A stretch of DNA of 16,459 nt. Origin: an uncultured Clostridia bacterium (GTDB taxonomy: Bacteria > Bacillota > Clostridia > Christensenellales > Pumilibacteraceae). A program made the translations under genes and the position numbers. The notes below the pieces were generated by a model. It was not told the origin of the DNA, ran no database searches, and was given only the letters and a program-made list of their open reading frames with translations. Positions 1-7,848 of the stretch are shown one piece after another. The stretch lies in contig CANQCB010000022.1 of the NCBI GenBank assembly GCA_947589145.1, positions 1 to 16,459 of the forward strand. Reading direction: 5' to 3'. Each line of letters starts with the position of its first letter. Within the stretch, counting starts at the first letter, position 1.

Positions 1-3000
1 TCCTGCTTAAAAACGAGAAACAGACTCTTCCGCTTAAAGAAAAGAACATATCGGTATTCGGGTTTAAGGCCGGCGCCCTCTTTAACGGAACCGGTTCCGG
101 TTCGGGCGGCGGAAGTTACAGCACGAGCGAAGGAGACGACGGAACCCTTGGCGGAGCTCTCCCCAAGATAGGAAAAAAGATAACCCTTTATCAGGCGTTG
201 GAACTCGCGGGATTCAATCTGAATCCGAAGACGCGCGATTTCTTTGACGCTCATTCCAAGGGCGAACTCGTCGGATACAAAGAAGCGGCAATGAGCAGCG
301 GCGAAATTTACACCGAAAACAATCCCAATCTCATTACCAACGGAATCATCGCGTCCTACGGCGCATATGACGACGCGGCGATATACGTTATCAGCCGCGA
401 AGGCGGAGAGGATAATGAGCTTGCACGCATGGGAGTAGACGCCGATACCGACGGCGACGGAGTTGGCGATAAGCACGAGTTGGAACTTACCGAAAATGAA
501 AAAGCGATGATTCGGCACATAAAAACTTACTTCAAAAAGGTCATCGTTCTTTTGAACACGTCCAACGTTATAGAACTCGGCGAGCTTCAGGAAGAAAAGA
601 CGGCAAACAATCTCGGGGTCGACGCCATTCTCTGGATCGGCGGCTGCGGCAACGACGGCGCCCTGGCGACGGGAATGCTCCTGAACGGGACGGCAAATCC
701 CTCCGGCAGACTTGTTGACACCTATGCAAGGGATTTGACAAAAGACCCCACGTTCTTCAACGTGGGCGACAACGCGCACCTCAAAGACGCAAACGGAAAT
801 CCGTATGACAACTATGTCTATGTCGGAGACAAACCGGCAGAGAACGGCTATCACTCCATAGAATATCGCGAAGATATCTATATGGGATATCGCTATTATG
901 AAACCGTAGCGGCGGATCTCGGCGGCGAAGAGGGCGAGAAATGGTACAAAGAGCACGTCGTTTATCCGTTTGGATACGGTCTTTCGTACACGACATTCGA
1001 TTGGGAACTCGTCGATACCGCCGAAAAGGCATATATCTCGGCGGCGAATACGTCCGTTACTGTCAAAGTCAAGGTTACGAACACGGGTGACGTAGCGGGC
1101 AAAGACGTGGTAGAACTCTATAACACTCCGCCGTACACCCCCGGCGGCATTGAAAAATCCGCGGCGTCTCTGGTGCAATTCGCCAAGACCGACCTGCTTC
1201 AACCGGGCGAAAGTCAGGTGCTCTCCATAACGATTGCGGCACAGGACCTTGCTTCTTTCGATTGGAGCGATAAAAACGGCAACGGATTCAAAGGCTATGA
1301 ACTCGAAGCGGGCGAATATATACTCTCGCTTCGGAAAAACTCCCACGATTCGGTTTGCTCTGTTACTCGAATTGTCGAGGGGGACGGGATCCTTTGCAAA
1401 ACCGACCTTTCGACGGGCAACGAGATCAAACCCCTGTTCGGCGGTGAGATCTCCGGGCTCGAACAATACAAGTCCACCAACGACGCGCTTGAAAACAACC
1501 TTATGACGCGCACGGACATGCAACTCCCCGCGACGTCGACGATAGCGGACAGAACATACACCGCGGCAGAACTCGCGCCCATTGATGCGCGCATCGACAG
1601 CTATTACAGTTATCAGGATAAGGCGACCGATCCGTGGTATGTAAGCGAAGTACCTTCGAGTTGGAGTCAGGCGAATTCCATGAAGAACGGAACCGCGTTC
1701 TATAACCCAGGCGACATAGGTGGCGGCGGGTCCAAAAATCTCGAAGCCTTCAATAAAGATAAGCTGGAAGTCGGTTTCATGGTCGGAGTCAAACGTACGG
1801 GAGAGCTTGCCGACAAGCCGACGACCATGCTCGATCAAATGGCGGGCATTCCTTACACCGAACCGACCAAGGACGCAAACGGCAAACTTGTCGCTGCAAC
1901 GGACGAAGGAACAAAGGCATGGGATGAGTTCATGAATCAGCTCACCTATGAGGAAATGGCGGCGATCGTCGGATTCGGCTGGTTCGGCGGAGCAAATATC
2001 GACTCTATCGACAGGCTTGCTTATTCGTCGGCAGACGGCGCGAGCCAATTCGCGTCAAACACGCAAAAAGGACAGTTCAAGACGAATCGCGGCACCTTCT
2101 GGGTAACGGCGGTAGTCGTTGCCTCTACCTGGAATCAGGAACTTTGTTACGAGCAGGGCAATCTTGTCGGTAACGAGTCCCTCTTCTTGGGCTGCAACGG
2201 TTGGTTCGCACCCTCTACCGACATTCACCGTTCGCCTTTCGCCGGTCGTAACTTCGAATATTACTCGGAGGACGGCGTGCTTGCGGGATATATCGCGGCT
2301 AACGTTGTCAAGGGCGCGACCGAAAAAGGCGTTGTCTGCTATGTCAAGCATTTCTTCATGAACGATCAGGAAACCAACCGTATGGACGGGTGCGGACTTA
2401 TGACGTTTGCTACCGAGCAGGCAATGCGCGAGATTTACGCAAAACCTTTCGAACTTTGCGTAAAAGTCGGCGGTACGCTCGGCTTCATGTCGGGATATAA
2501 TACGCTCGGTATGGAGACCTGCTCCACCAACTACGCGGCGCTCGAATGCCTGCTCCGTCAGGAATGGGGTTTCAAGGGACACGTCATTACCGATATGCTT
2601 CACAACACGCAGCACAGAGAACTTAATTTGTTGATCCGCGCCGGGAACGATCTTGCTCTGGGAGACACGACGGATATTTCCTCGTGCAGCTATGTTACCC
2701 ACGCCGTCGACGGATATTACAAGGACGGAATGGTATACGTTGCCGACCAAGCGAACGCGGCAGACGTCAGAGCCGCTCGCGACGCGATCTATCAGGCCAA
2801 GCTCGACACTTGGAACGGGGAGACGGGCAAGTCGCTTATAACCGAGGAAATCGCGGCAAAGGAAACGACCGCTTCTCCGACTCAGTGGTACGCGGTTCGT
2901 AAAGCGGCGCAGCGCATTCTCTTCAATAACGTCAATTCCAACGCTCAACACAACGGCTATACGGGGATCTTCGACGCCGGCGAGCTGACGGCAACATCCA

Positions 3001-3266
3001 ACGAGAGCACATATTCCGTAGAATACGATCTTGCGGATATATTCGCCGAATGGAACAGCAACTTTACGTTTGTACGCAGCGAAGTTTTGGCTTCTCCTTC
3101 CGAAACGACGCTCGACGTCTCTCTCGACGGCACAAAGATGGTTGTCAAGAAAGAGGGAGCGACGCTTGCCTCCGGACAATACACGGTACAGCTTGTCATT
3201 CAGTCCTCGGATCTCGGAACGAACTGGGCGACGGGTATGGTAACCGTTAATTTCACGGTAGCATAG
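1..3266 (+). CDS. Circularly permuted GH3 beta-glycosidase, 5' truncated
   Basis: Glycoside hydrolase family 3 enzyme that should release terminal beta-linked sugars by a retaining mechanism. The frame is open from base 3, and the left edge cuts the gene; alignment with the paralogue at 4777 suggests about 83 residues are missing. Domain order is permuted: alpha/beta sandwich first (about 1-750), with the candidate acid/base Glu at 408 in REGGED; then an Fn3-like domain after YPFGYGLSYT (about 965-1380); then the TIM barrel (about 1850-2930). In the barrel I place the substrate Asp at 2034, Arg at 2247, Lys-His at 2346-2351 and the nucleophile Asp at 2592 (VITDM). An extra Ig-like C-terminal stretch of about 100 residues follows the barrel. 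An EF-hand-like loop, DTDGDGVGDKHE (444-479), lies just after the acid/base. No C-terminal membrane helix is seen. The family is certain; the sugar specificity cannot be read. Confidence 0.93.
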   Translation, partial: LLKNEKQTLPLKEKNISVFGFKAGALFNGTGSGSGGGSYSTSEGDDGTLGGALPKIGKKITLYQALELAGFNLNPKTRDFFDAHSKGELVGYKEAAMSSGEIYTENNPNLITNGIIASYGAYDDAAIYVISREGGEDNELARMGVDADTDGDGVGDKHELELTENEKAMIRHIKTYFKKVIVLLNTSNVIELGELQEEKTANNLGVDAILWIGGCGNDGALATGMLLNGTANPSGRLVDTYARDLTKDPTFFNVGDNAHLKDANGNPYDNYVYVGDKPAENGYHSIEYREDIYMGYRYYETVAADLGGEEGEKWYKEHVVYPFGYGLSYTTFDWELVDTAEKAYISAANTSVTVKVKVTNTGDVAGKDVVELYNTPPYTPGGIEKSAASLVQFAKTDLLQPGESQVLSITIAAQDLASFDWSDKNGNGFKGYELEAGEYILSLRKNSHDSVCSVTRIVEGDGILCKTDLSTGNEIKPLFGGEISGLEQYKSTNDALENNLMTRTDMQLPATSTIADRTYTAAELAPIDARIDSYYSYQDKATDPWYVSEVPSSWSQANSMKNGTAFYNPGDIGGGGSKNLEAFNKDKLEVGFMVGVKRTGELADKPTTMLDQMAGIPYTEPTKDANGKLVAATDEGTKAWDEFMNQLTYEEMAAIVGFGWFGGANIDSIDRLAYSSADGASQFASNTQKGQFKTNRGTFWVTAVVVASTWNQELCYEQGNLVGNESLFLGCNGWFAPSTDIHRSPFAGRNFEYYSEDGVLAGYIAANVVKGATEKGVVCYVKHFFMNDQETNRMDGCGLMTFATEQAMREIYAKPFELCVKVGGTLGFMSGYNTLGMETCSTNYAALECLLRQEWGFKGHVITDMLHNTQHRELNLLIRAGNDLALGDTTDISSCSYVTHAVDGYYKDGMVYVADQANAADVRAARDAIYQAKLDTWNGETGKSLITEEIAAKETTASPTQWYAVRKAAQRILFNNVNSNAQHNGYTGIFDAGELTATSNESTYSVEYDLADIFAEWNSNFTFVRSEVLASPSETTLDVSLDGTKMVVKKEGATLASGQYTVQLVIQSSDLGTNWATGMVTVNFTVA

Positions 3267-3284
3267 TCGGGTAATTTCGGGAAT

Positions 3285-3323
3285 TCGGCAAACGCCATGA
3301 TTGGATATTGTGGCGTTTGCCGA
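3285..3323 (+). other. Intercistronic stem-loop
   Basis: A perfect 13-bp stem (3285-3297 with 3311-3323, core CGGCAAACGCCA) closes a 13-base loop. It lies between the stop of the first GH3 and the ribosome site of the lipoprotein gene, and is followed by TATTTTC rather than a full T-tract. It could be a partial terminator that lowers downstream expression, or a processing or mRNA-stability element. The stem is directly visible; the role is inferred. Confidence 0.6.
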
Positions 3324-3360
3324 TATTTTCCGAAAGCGATTTTATTTTCAGGAGTAATTC

Positions 3361-4761
3361 ATGAAATCTTTTAAGAAAAAATTTGCCATATTTTTTGTTT
3401 TGGCAGTTTGCGTGTGCGCAATTTGCATGTTTGCGGCTGCCTGCGGCCAAGGCTCCGACAAGGAGGTGTTTTCCGTCAAGTGCTCCAAGGCGCCGGACAA
3501 AACGGAATATTACGTCGGCGACGTTTTTTCCGTCGAAGGCGCCGTGCTTGAAGTGACGTATGCGGACAAGACGACGGCGGAATTGTCTTTCGACGCCGAG
3601 GGCGTCGAATACACGGAGCCGGACATGTCGACCCCGGGGAAAAAGACCATAACCGTCCAATACGGCGGGAAGTCCGCTCGTTTCTCCATCACGGTCTCCG
3701 AACACGGTCTTAAATTTATTTTCGATCTCAATTATGACGAAAAGACGTTTGAAAAGGACGTTGTTGCCGGATATGCCGTCAAGGAGCCGAGCGCGGCAGA
3801 GATTCCCTCCCGCGAGGGGTACACATTTTATAAGTGGTATTACGACAAAGACTGCACCGTGGAATATGATTTCGACACGGTAATAACGCAAGACGGTTGC
3901 AAAGCGTATGCCCAATGGAAAGAGGACGGCGCGGTTTATTTCGACGTAACTTTCGATTTTAATTATGTCGGCGCAAAACAGCGCTCCTTTCCGCAAATCG
4001 TAAAGAGCGGCGAACCTGCCCGCGAACCTGCGACGCAACCTGTTTACGAACAACACGAATTCCTCGGTTGGTCGGCGACGCAGGACGGCGCAGTCGATTT
4101 CAACGAGGCGACGCCGGTCGAGCAGTCCGTCACCTATTATGCAAAGTGGAACAAGGTCGCGAATCCAAAGACGGAATATACATTCGAAGCGGAGAATGTC
4201 AACCTGCAAGGTAAGAGCGGTCCCGGTTATTCGGGATCGAACGCAGGCAAAAACATGATCGTTCCCGACATTAACGGCACGCGCGGCGCGAGCGGCGGAA
4301 AGTTCGTCGCATATCAGGGCAGACGCGGCTGTTCTCTCGAATTCGAGATAGTCGCGGATACCGAATGCACGGCAACGCTGATAATTCGTTTTGCCGCCGA
4401 GAGCAAGGCGATGACGCTGACATGCGACTCGTCCAAGACCACGGGAAGGTATGCGAAATATGCAATCGAGTACGGCGCAAATACCGACAGTTTGCAGGAA
4501 ATACAATATTCCGACATCGAGCTCGAAACGATGACGGGAAGCGAAAACGGCGCGTTCGCGGAGTATACGATCGCTAAGATTAACTTACGGAAAGGCGCAA
4601 ACGTCATACGTTTAATGACGGACAACAGCAACGTCGACGAATTGGGCGGAACATACGCGGCGACAGCCCCCGCAATAGACGGCATTATCCTTAAAAACGT
4701 GTCGGACAAAGCCGTCGTCATCTGGAACGGCGAAAAGGGCTATCCGTTTGCGAATCTTTGA
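3361..4761 (+). CDS. Surface lipoprotein with Ig-like, InlB B-repeat and CBM6/35-like domains
   Basis: 466-residue lipoprotein, probably a glycan-binding partner of the two flanking GH3 enzymes. The signal peptide is basic (MKSFKKK), then hydrophobic, with a lipobox FAAAC giving lipid-modified Cys28. Residues about 37-113 resemble a bacterial Ig-like domain (YYVGDVFSVEGA and a terminal ITV strand). Two InlB/Listeria-Bacteroides repeats follow (about 117-188 and 192-265), each with the typical GYTFYKWYYD or HEFLGWSAT core and an AQW or AKW end. From about 270 a CBM6/CBM35-like beta-sandwich begins with TFEAEN and contains GGKFVAYQG. No catalytic motif is seen. AGGAG at 3350-3354 lies six bases before the ATG, and the next gene starts 15 bases after the stop, so it is in an operon. 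The exact CBM family is uncertain. Confidence 0.85.
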   Translation: MKSFKKKFAIFFVLAVCVCAICMFAAACGQGSDKEVFSVKCSKAPDKTEYYVGDVFSVEGAVLEVTYADKTTAELSFDAEGVEYTEPDMSTPGKKTITVQYGGKSARFSITVSEHGLKFIFDLNYDEKTFEKDVVAGYAVKEPSAAEIPSREGYTFYKWYYDKDCTVEYDFDTVITQDGCKAYAQWKEDGAVYFDVTFDFNYVGAKQRSFPQIVKSGEPAREPATQPVYEQHEFLGWSATQDGAVDFNEATPVEQSVTYYAKWNKVANPKTEYTFEAENVNLQGKSGPGYSGSNAGKNMIVPDINGTRGASGGKFVAYQGRRGCSLEFEIVADTECTATLIIRFAAESKAMTLTCDSSKTTGRYAKYAIEYGANTDSLQEIQYSDIELETMTGSENGAFAEYTIAKINLRKGANVIRLMTDNSNVDELGGTYAATAPAIDGIILKNVSDKAVVIWNGEKGYPFANL

Positions 4762-4776
4762 TCGGGGAGTCGCAAC

Positions 4777-7659
4777 ATGGCAAAGAAATATACCAAGAAT
4801 TTCAAAATATTCGTCGTTATCGCTCCCGTTGTCGCGGTTTTGCTCCTCATTGTTACGATCCTTGCAAATACCGTATTTTTTGACCTCTTTTGTACTCTGA
4901 TCGGGGGAAAACGTCCCATATTCGAGGGCGGAGAGCCGATCTATTCCACGGTATCGACAAGCAAAGAGGACGCGCTCGAACGCGCAAAGGCAAAGAATCT
5001 CGAAGTTTGCGAAGAAGGGACGATCCTGCTCAAAAACAGCGGCGCACTGCCCCTTGCAAAAGGAGCAAGCGTCAGCGTTTTCGGCAAAAATTCCGTCAAC
5101 CTCGCATACGGCGGCTCCGGTTCGGGCGGCGGCTCGTCCGACGGGGCGATCGACCTTTACTCGTCCCTGCGCGCCGCGGGATTTTCCGTCAACGAAACGT
5201 TGGAGAATTTCTACAAGAGTTCGGCGTCGGGTAACGCGAGGGAAGCGAATCCCTCCGACCTTGACAGCGGCAAGCCCCGTTCGATCGCAACGGCAGAGAC
5301 CCCGCAGAGCAAATATACTTCTGACGTAAAAGCAAGCTATTCGAAATACAACGACGCGGCAATCGTCGTTTTCACAAGGATAGGCGGCGAAGGCTTCGAT
5401 CTTCCCCGCACCATGGCGGGCGCCGAGGGCGCATACGATGAAAGCGATCACTATTTGCGGCTGGATCGGAATGAGCGGGAACTCATCGACGCCGTCAATG
5501 CCGCGGGATTCGAAAAAGTCGTTGTTCTTATCAATGCCGGAACATCTATGGAGCTTGGACTGTTGGAGGACAACAGCGGAGTGGACGCGATCCTTCAAAT
5601 GGGATTTCCCGGGATAAACGGCGCGTCGGCGATCGGAAAAATCCTTTGCGGAGAAATTAACCCTTCGGGAAAGACGCCCGACATCTACGCCGCCGATTTT
5701 ACCCGCGATCCCGTCTGGAATAATTTCGGCGAGGCGTCGCCGGGTTCGGATAAATACGCTTACGCCGACGATGAATATCACTTTGTGCACTACGAGGAGG
5801 GCATATACGTCGGTTACAGATATTACGAGACCCGTTTTGCGACGGAAGCGAACGGGGAGGAGTGGTATGCCGAAAACATCGTCTATCCTTTCGGATACGG
5901 GCTCTCCTACACCTCGTTCGAATGGCAGACGGACGCCTCGGAAATTTCGGGCAAGGCGATTGAGAAGGGCGAGAAATATACCGTAAAGGTTACCGTAACG
6001 AATAGGGGTGAAGCTGCGGGGAAAGACGTCGTTGAAATATACGGCGGCGAATCGTCCGTCGACGGCGCAAATACAAAGATCGAAAAGGCGTCAAAGGTAT
6101 TGCTCGGGTTTGCCAAGACCAAACTGCTGCAACCCGGTGAGTCCGATACCGTCGAGATCGAAATAGACCCTTATTATCTTTCCTCATACGATTACCGCGA
6201 CGGAAACGCCGACGGAATCAAAGGGTACGAATTGGAAGAGGGAACGTATTCGCTCTACATTTCGACCGATTCCCATAACGCGAGGGAGATTGTGAATTTT
6301 ACCGTGCCCGCCGGATTCGACTATGTTCGCGATCCCGTGACGAACTATGAGGTGAAGAATCTGTATACGGACAACGAGAACGAATGGCTCGACTCCGATA
6401 GGGCGCTGTCTACCGTGCTTTCGCGGAAAAGTTGGACGGAAACGTGGCCGACCGCGCCGACGGAAGAGGACAGGCAGGTCACCGACGAATTTATCAAAAC
6501 CGTTATCGACAAATCGCATAATAATCCGAATACCGAATTGTATGAAGAAATGGAGCTTCCGTATTTCGGGGTGGACGGGACGCTGTCCCTTCGCGATCTT
6601 TTGAGCGATGCCGCAACGGGAGAATTTGTAGGATATCCCGATTACGACGACGAACGCTGGGAGGAATTGCTCGACGAGTGCAATTTTTCCGATCTGCAAT
6701 ATTTGTTCAACTACGGAGCGTTCAAGTCCGAGGCGATCGGGAGAATAGGAAAGCCGCTTACCAACGATACCGACGGGCCTGCCGGTTTTATCAACTTTAT
6801 GGATAAGTCGGGAACGTATTACGGGACCTGTCTTTACTGCTGCGAAACCGTCATGAGCGCCACGTGGAATGCCCCTCTCATCGAAGAGTTGGGGCAGTGC
6901 GTCGGCGAAGAAGGTATATGGGGCGCGGCAGACAGAGGGAATCACCTTCCATACTCGGGTTGGTATGCGCCCGGAATGAATACGCACCGCAGTCCGTTCG
7001 GCGGCAGGAACTTCGAATATTTTTCCGAGGACCCCGTTCTTTCGGGAAAGATGGCGGCGGCGGAGATCCGCGGTTGCCGCGCAAAGGGCGTATATTGCTT
7101 CATGAAGCATTTTGCGCTCAACGAGCAGGAGACGTTTCGTGCCATCGGGGGCAACATGAGTTGGGTAACAGAACAGGCAATGCGCGAAATTTATCTCAAA
7201 CCCTTCGAAATTGCGGTCAAAGAAGGCGGCGCCAACGCGGCGATGTCGTCCTTCAATCGCATCGGAGCCCGTTGGACGGGCGGAGATTATCGGCTCCTTA
7301 CCGAGATCCTGCGCAACGAATGGGGCTTCCGCGGAATGGTCATCTGCGATTTCAATACGCACCCCGAATATATGATTTCCAAACAAATGGCGTATGCGGG
7401 CGGAGACATCAATCTCGCGACAATGCCCGTGACTTGGGGCGACGATACCTCCAATTCCGACGCGATCATTATGCGGCAGTGCGCGAAAAACGTTCTCTAT
7501 ACCGTGGCGTCATCGAACGCCATGAACAGCGTTATCGTCGGCTATTCGCTCCCCGTATGGGATATCGTTTTGATTGTGATCGACTCCGCCGCCGCGGTCG
7601 GATTGATCGTTTGGGGCTTCTTCGCCGTTAAAAACAGACGACGCATAAAGTCCCGCTGA
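4777..7659 (+). CDS. Circularly permuted GH3 beta-glycosidase with N- and C-terminal membrane helices
   Basis: 960-residue GH3 glycosidase, paralogous to the partial gene at the left edge. A membrane helix spans about 11-35. The alpha/beta sandwich follows, with a glycine loop GSGSGGGS near 113 and the acid/base candidate Glu205 in RIGGEGFD. YPFGYGLSYT (370-379) leads into an Fn3-like domain containing a DGNADG loop (475-480). In the C-terminal TIM barrel are Asp666 (TDGPAG), Arg744 (GGRNFEYFSED), Lys777-His778 and the nucleophile Asp858 (VICDF). Unlike the paralogue it ends in a second helix (about 930-951) and a basic tail KNRRRIKSR. Both ends would be cytoplasmic and the enzyme outside. 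GGGGAG at 4764-4769 supports the ATG. It is the last gene of the operon. Substrate unknown; a beta-glucoside or xyloside is typical for the family. Confidence 0.93.
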   Translation: MAKKYTKNFKIFVVIAPVVAVLLLIVTILANTVFFDLFCTLIGGKRPIFEGGEPIYSTVSTSKEDALERAKAKNLEVCEEGTILLKNSGALPLAKGASVSVFGKNSVNLAYGGSGSGGGSSDGAIDLYSSLRAAGFSVNETLENFYKSSASGNAREANPSDLDSGKPRSIATAETPQSKYTSDVKASYSKYNDAAIVVFTRIGGEGFDLPRTMAGAEGAYDESDHYLRLDRNERELIDAVNAAGFEKVVVLINAGTSMELGLLEDNSGVDAILQMGFPGINGASAIGKILCGEINPSGKTPDIYAADFTRDPVWNNFGEASPGSDKYAYADDEYHFVHYEEGIYVGYRYYETRFATEANGEEWYAENIVYPFGYGLSYTSFEWQTDASEISGKAIEKGEKYTVKVTVTNRGEAAGKDVVEIYGGESSVDGANTKIEKASKVLLGFAKTKLLQPGESDTVEIEIDPYYLSSYDYRDGNADGIKGYELEEGTYSLYISTDSHNAREIVNFTVPAGFDYVRDPVTNYEVKNLYTDNENEWLDSDRALSTVLSRKSWTETWPTAPTEEDRQVTDEFIKTVIDKSHNNPNTELYEEMELPYFGVDGTLSLRDLLSDAATGEFVGYPDYDDERWEELLDECNFSDLQYLFNYGAFKSEAIGRIGKPLTNDTDGPAGFINFMDKSGTYYGTCLYCCETVMSATWNAPLIEELGQCVGEEGIWGAADRGNHLPYSGWYAPGMNTHRSPFGGRNFEYFSEDPVLSGKMAAAEIRGCRAKGVYCFMKHFALNEQETFRAIGGNMSWVTEQAMREIYLKPFEIAVKEGGANAAMSSFNRIGARWTGGDYRLLTEILRNEWGFRGMVICDFNTHPEYMISKQMAYAGGDINLATMPVTWGDDTSNSDAIIMRQCAKNVLYTVASSNAMNSVIVGYSLPVWDIVLIVIDSAAAVGLIVWGFFAVKNRRRIKSR

Positions 7660-7707
7660 CATCGCCGCACAAGGGCGCGACATTTGCAAAACAGTTTTCC
7701 ATCCACG

Positions 7708-7745
7708 CAAAGAGCGCCTGCGGATTCGTTCGCGGGCGCTCTTTG
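7708..7745. terminator. Stem-loop between convergent genes
   Basis: A 15-bp stem (7708-7722 with 7731-7745, one T-G wobble, core AAAGAGCGCC/GGCGCTCTTT) with an 8-base loop lies 48 bases after the stop of the second GH3 and about 100 bases beyond the stop of the convergent peptidase. There is no T-tract on either side. It is placed to end both transcripts or protect their 3' ends, but it is not a classical intrinsic terminator. No other feature is evident in 7660-7848. Confidence 0.5.
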
Positions 7746-7848
7746 AAACGGAGTTCGATTAAAAATTCAATCTCGATCCGAGAGGCAAAATGCGGTTCGA
7801 TAGACCTTAGGAAGCGCCCCGGACCGCGCGGTTTTCGAAGAGTTCCCG

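Noticed and set aside
2055..3179. 374-codon minus-strand frame inside the first GH3
   Set aside because: It is a shadow of a GC-rich coding region that carries all GH3 catalytic motifs on the + strand.
3253..4506. 417-codon minus-strand frame over the lipoprotein gene
   Set aside because: The + strand has a lipobox, repeats and ribosome site; the antisense product is Arg/Cys-rich with no domain.
6184..7386. 400-codon minus-strand frame in the second GH3
   Set aside because: It is antisense to the conserved TIM barrel.
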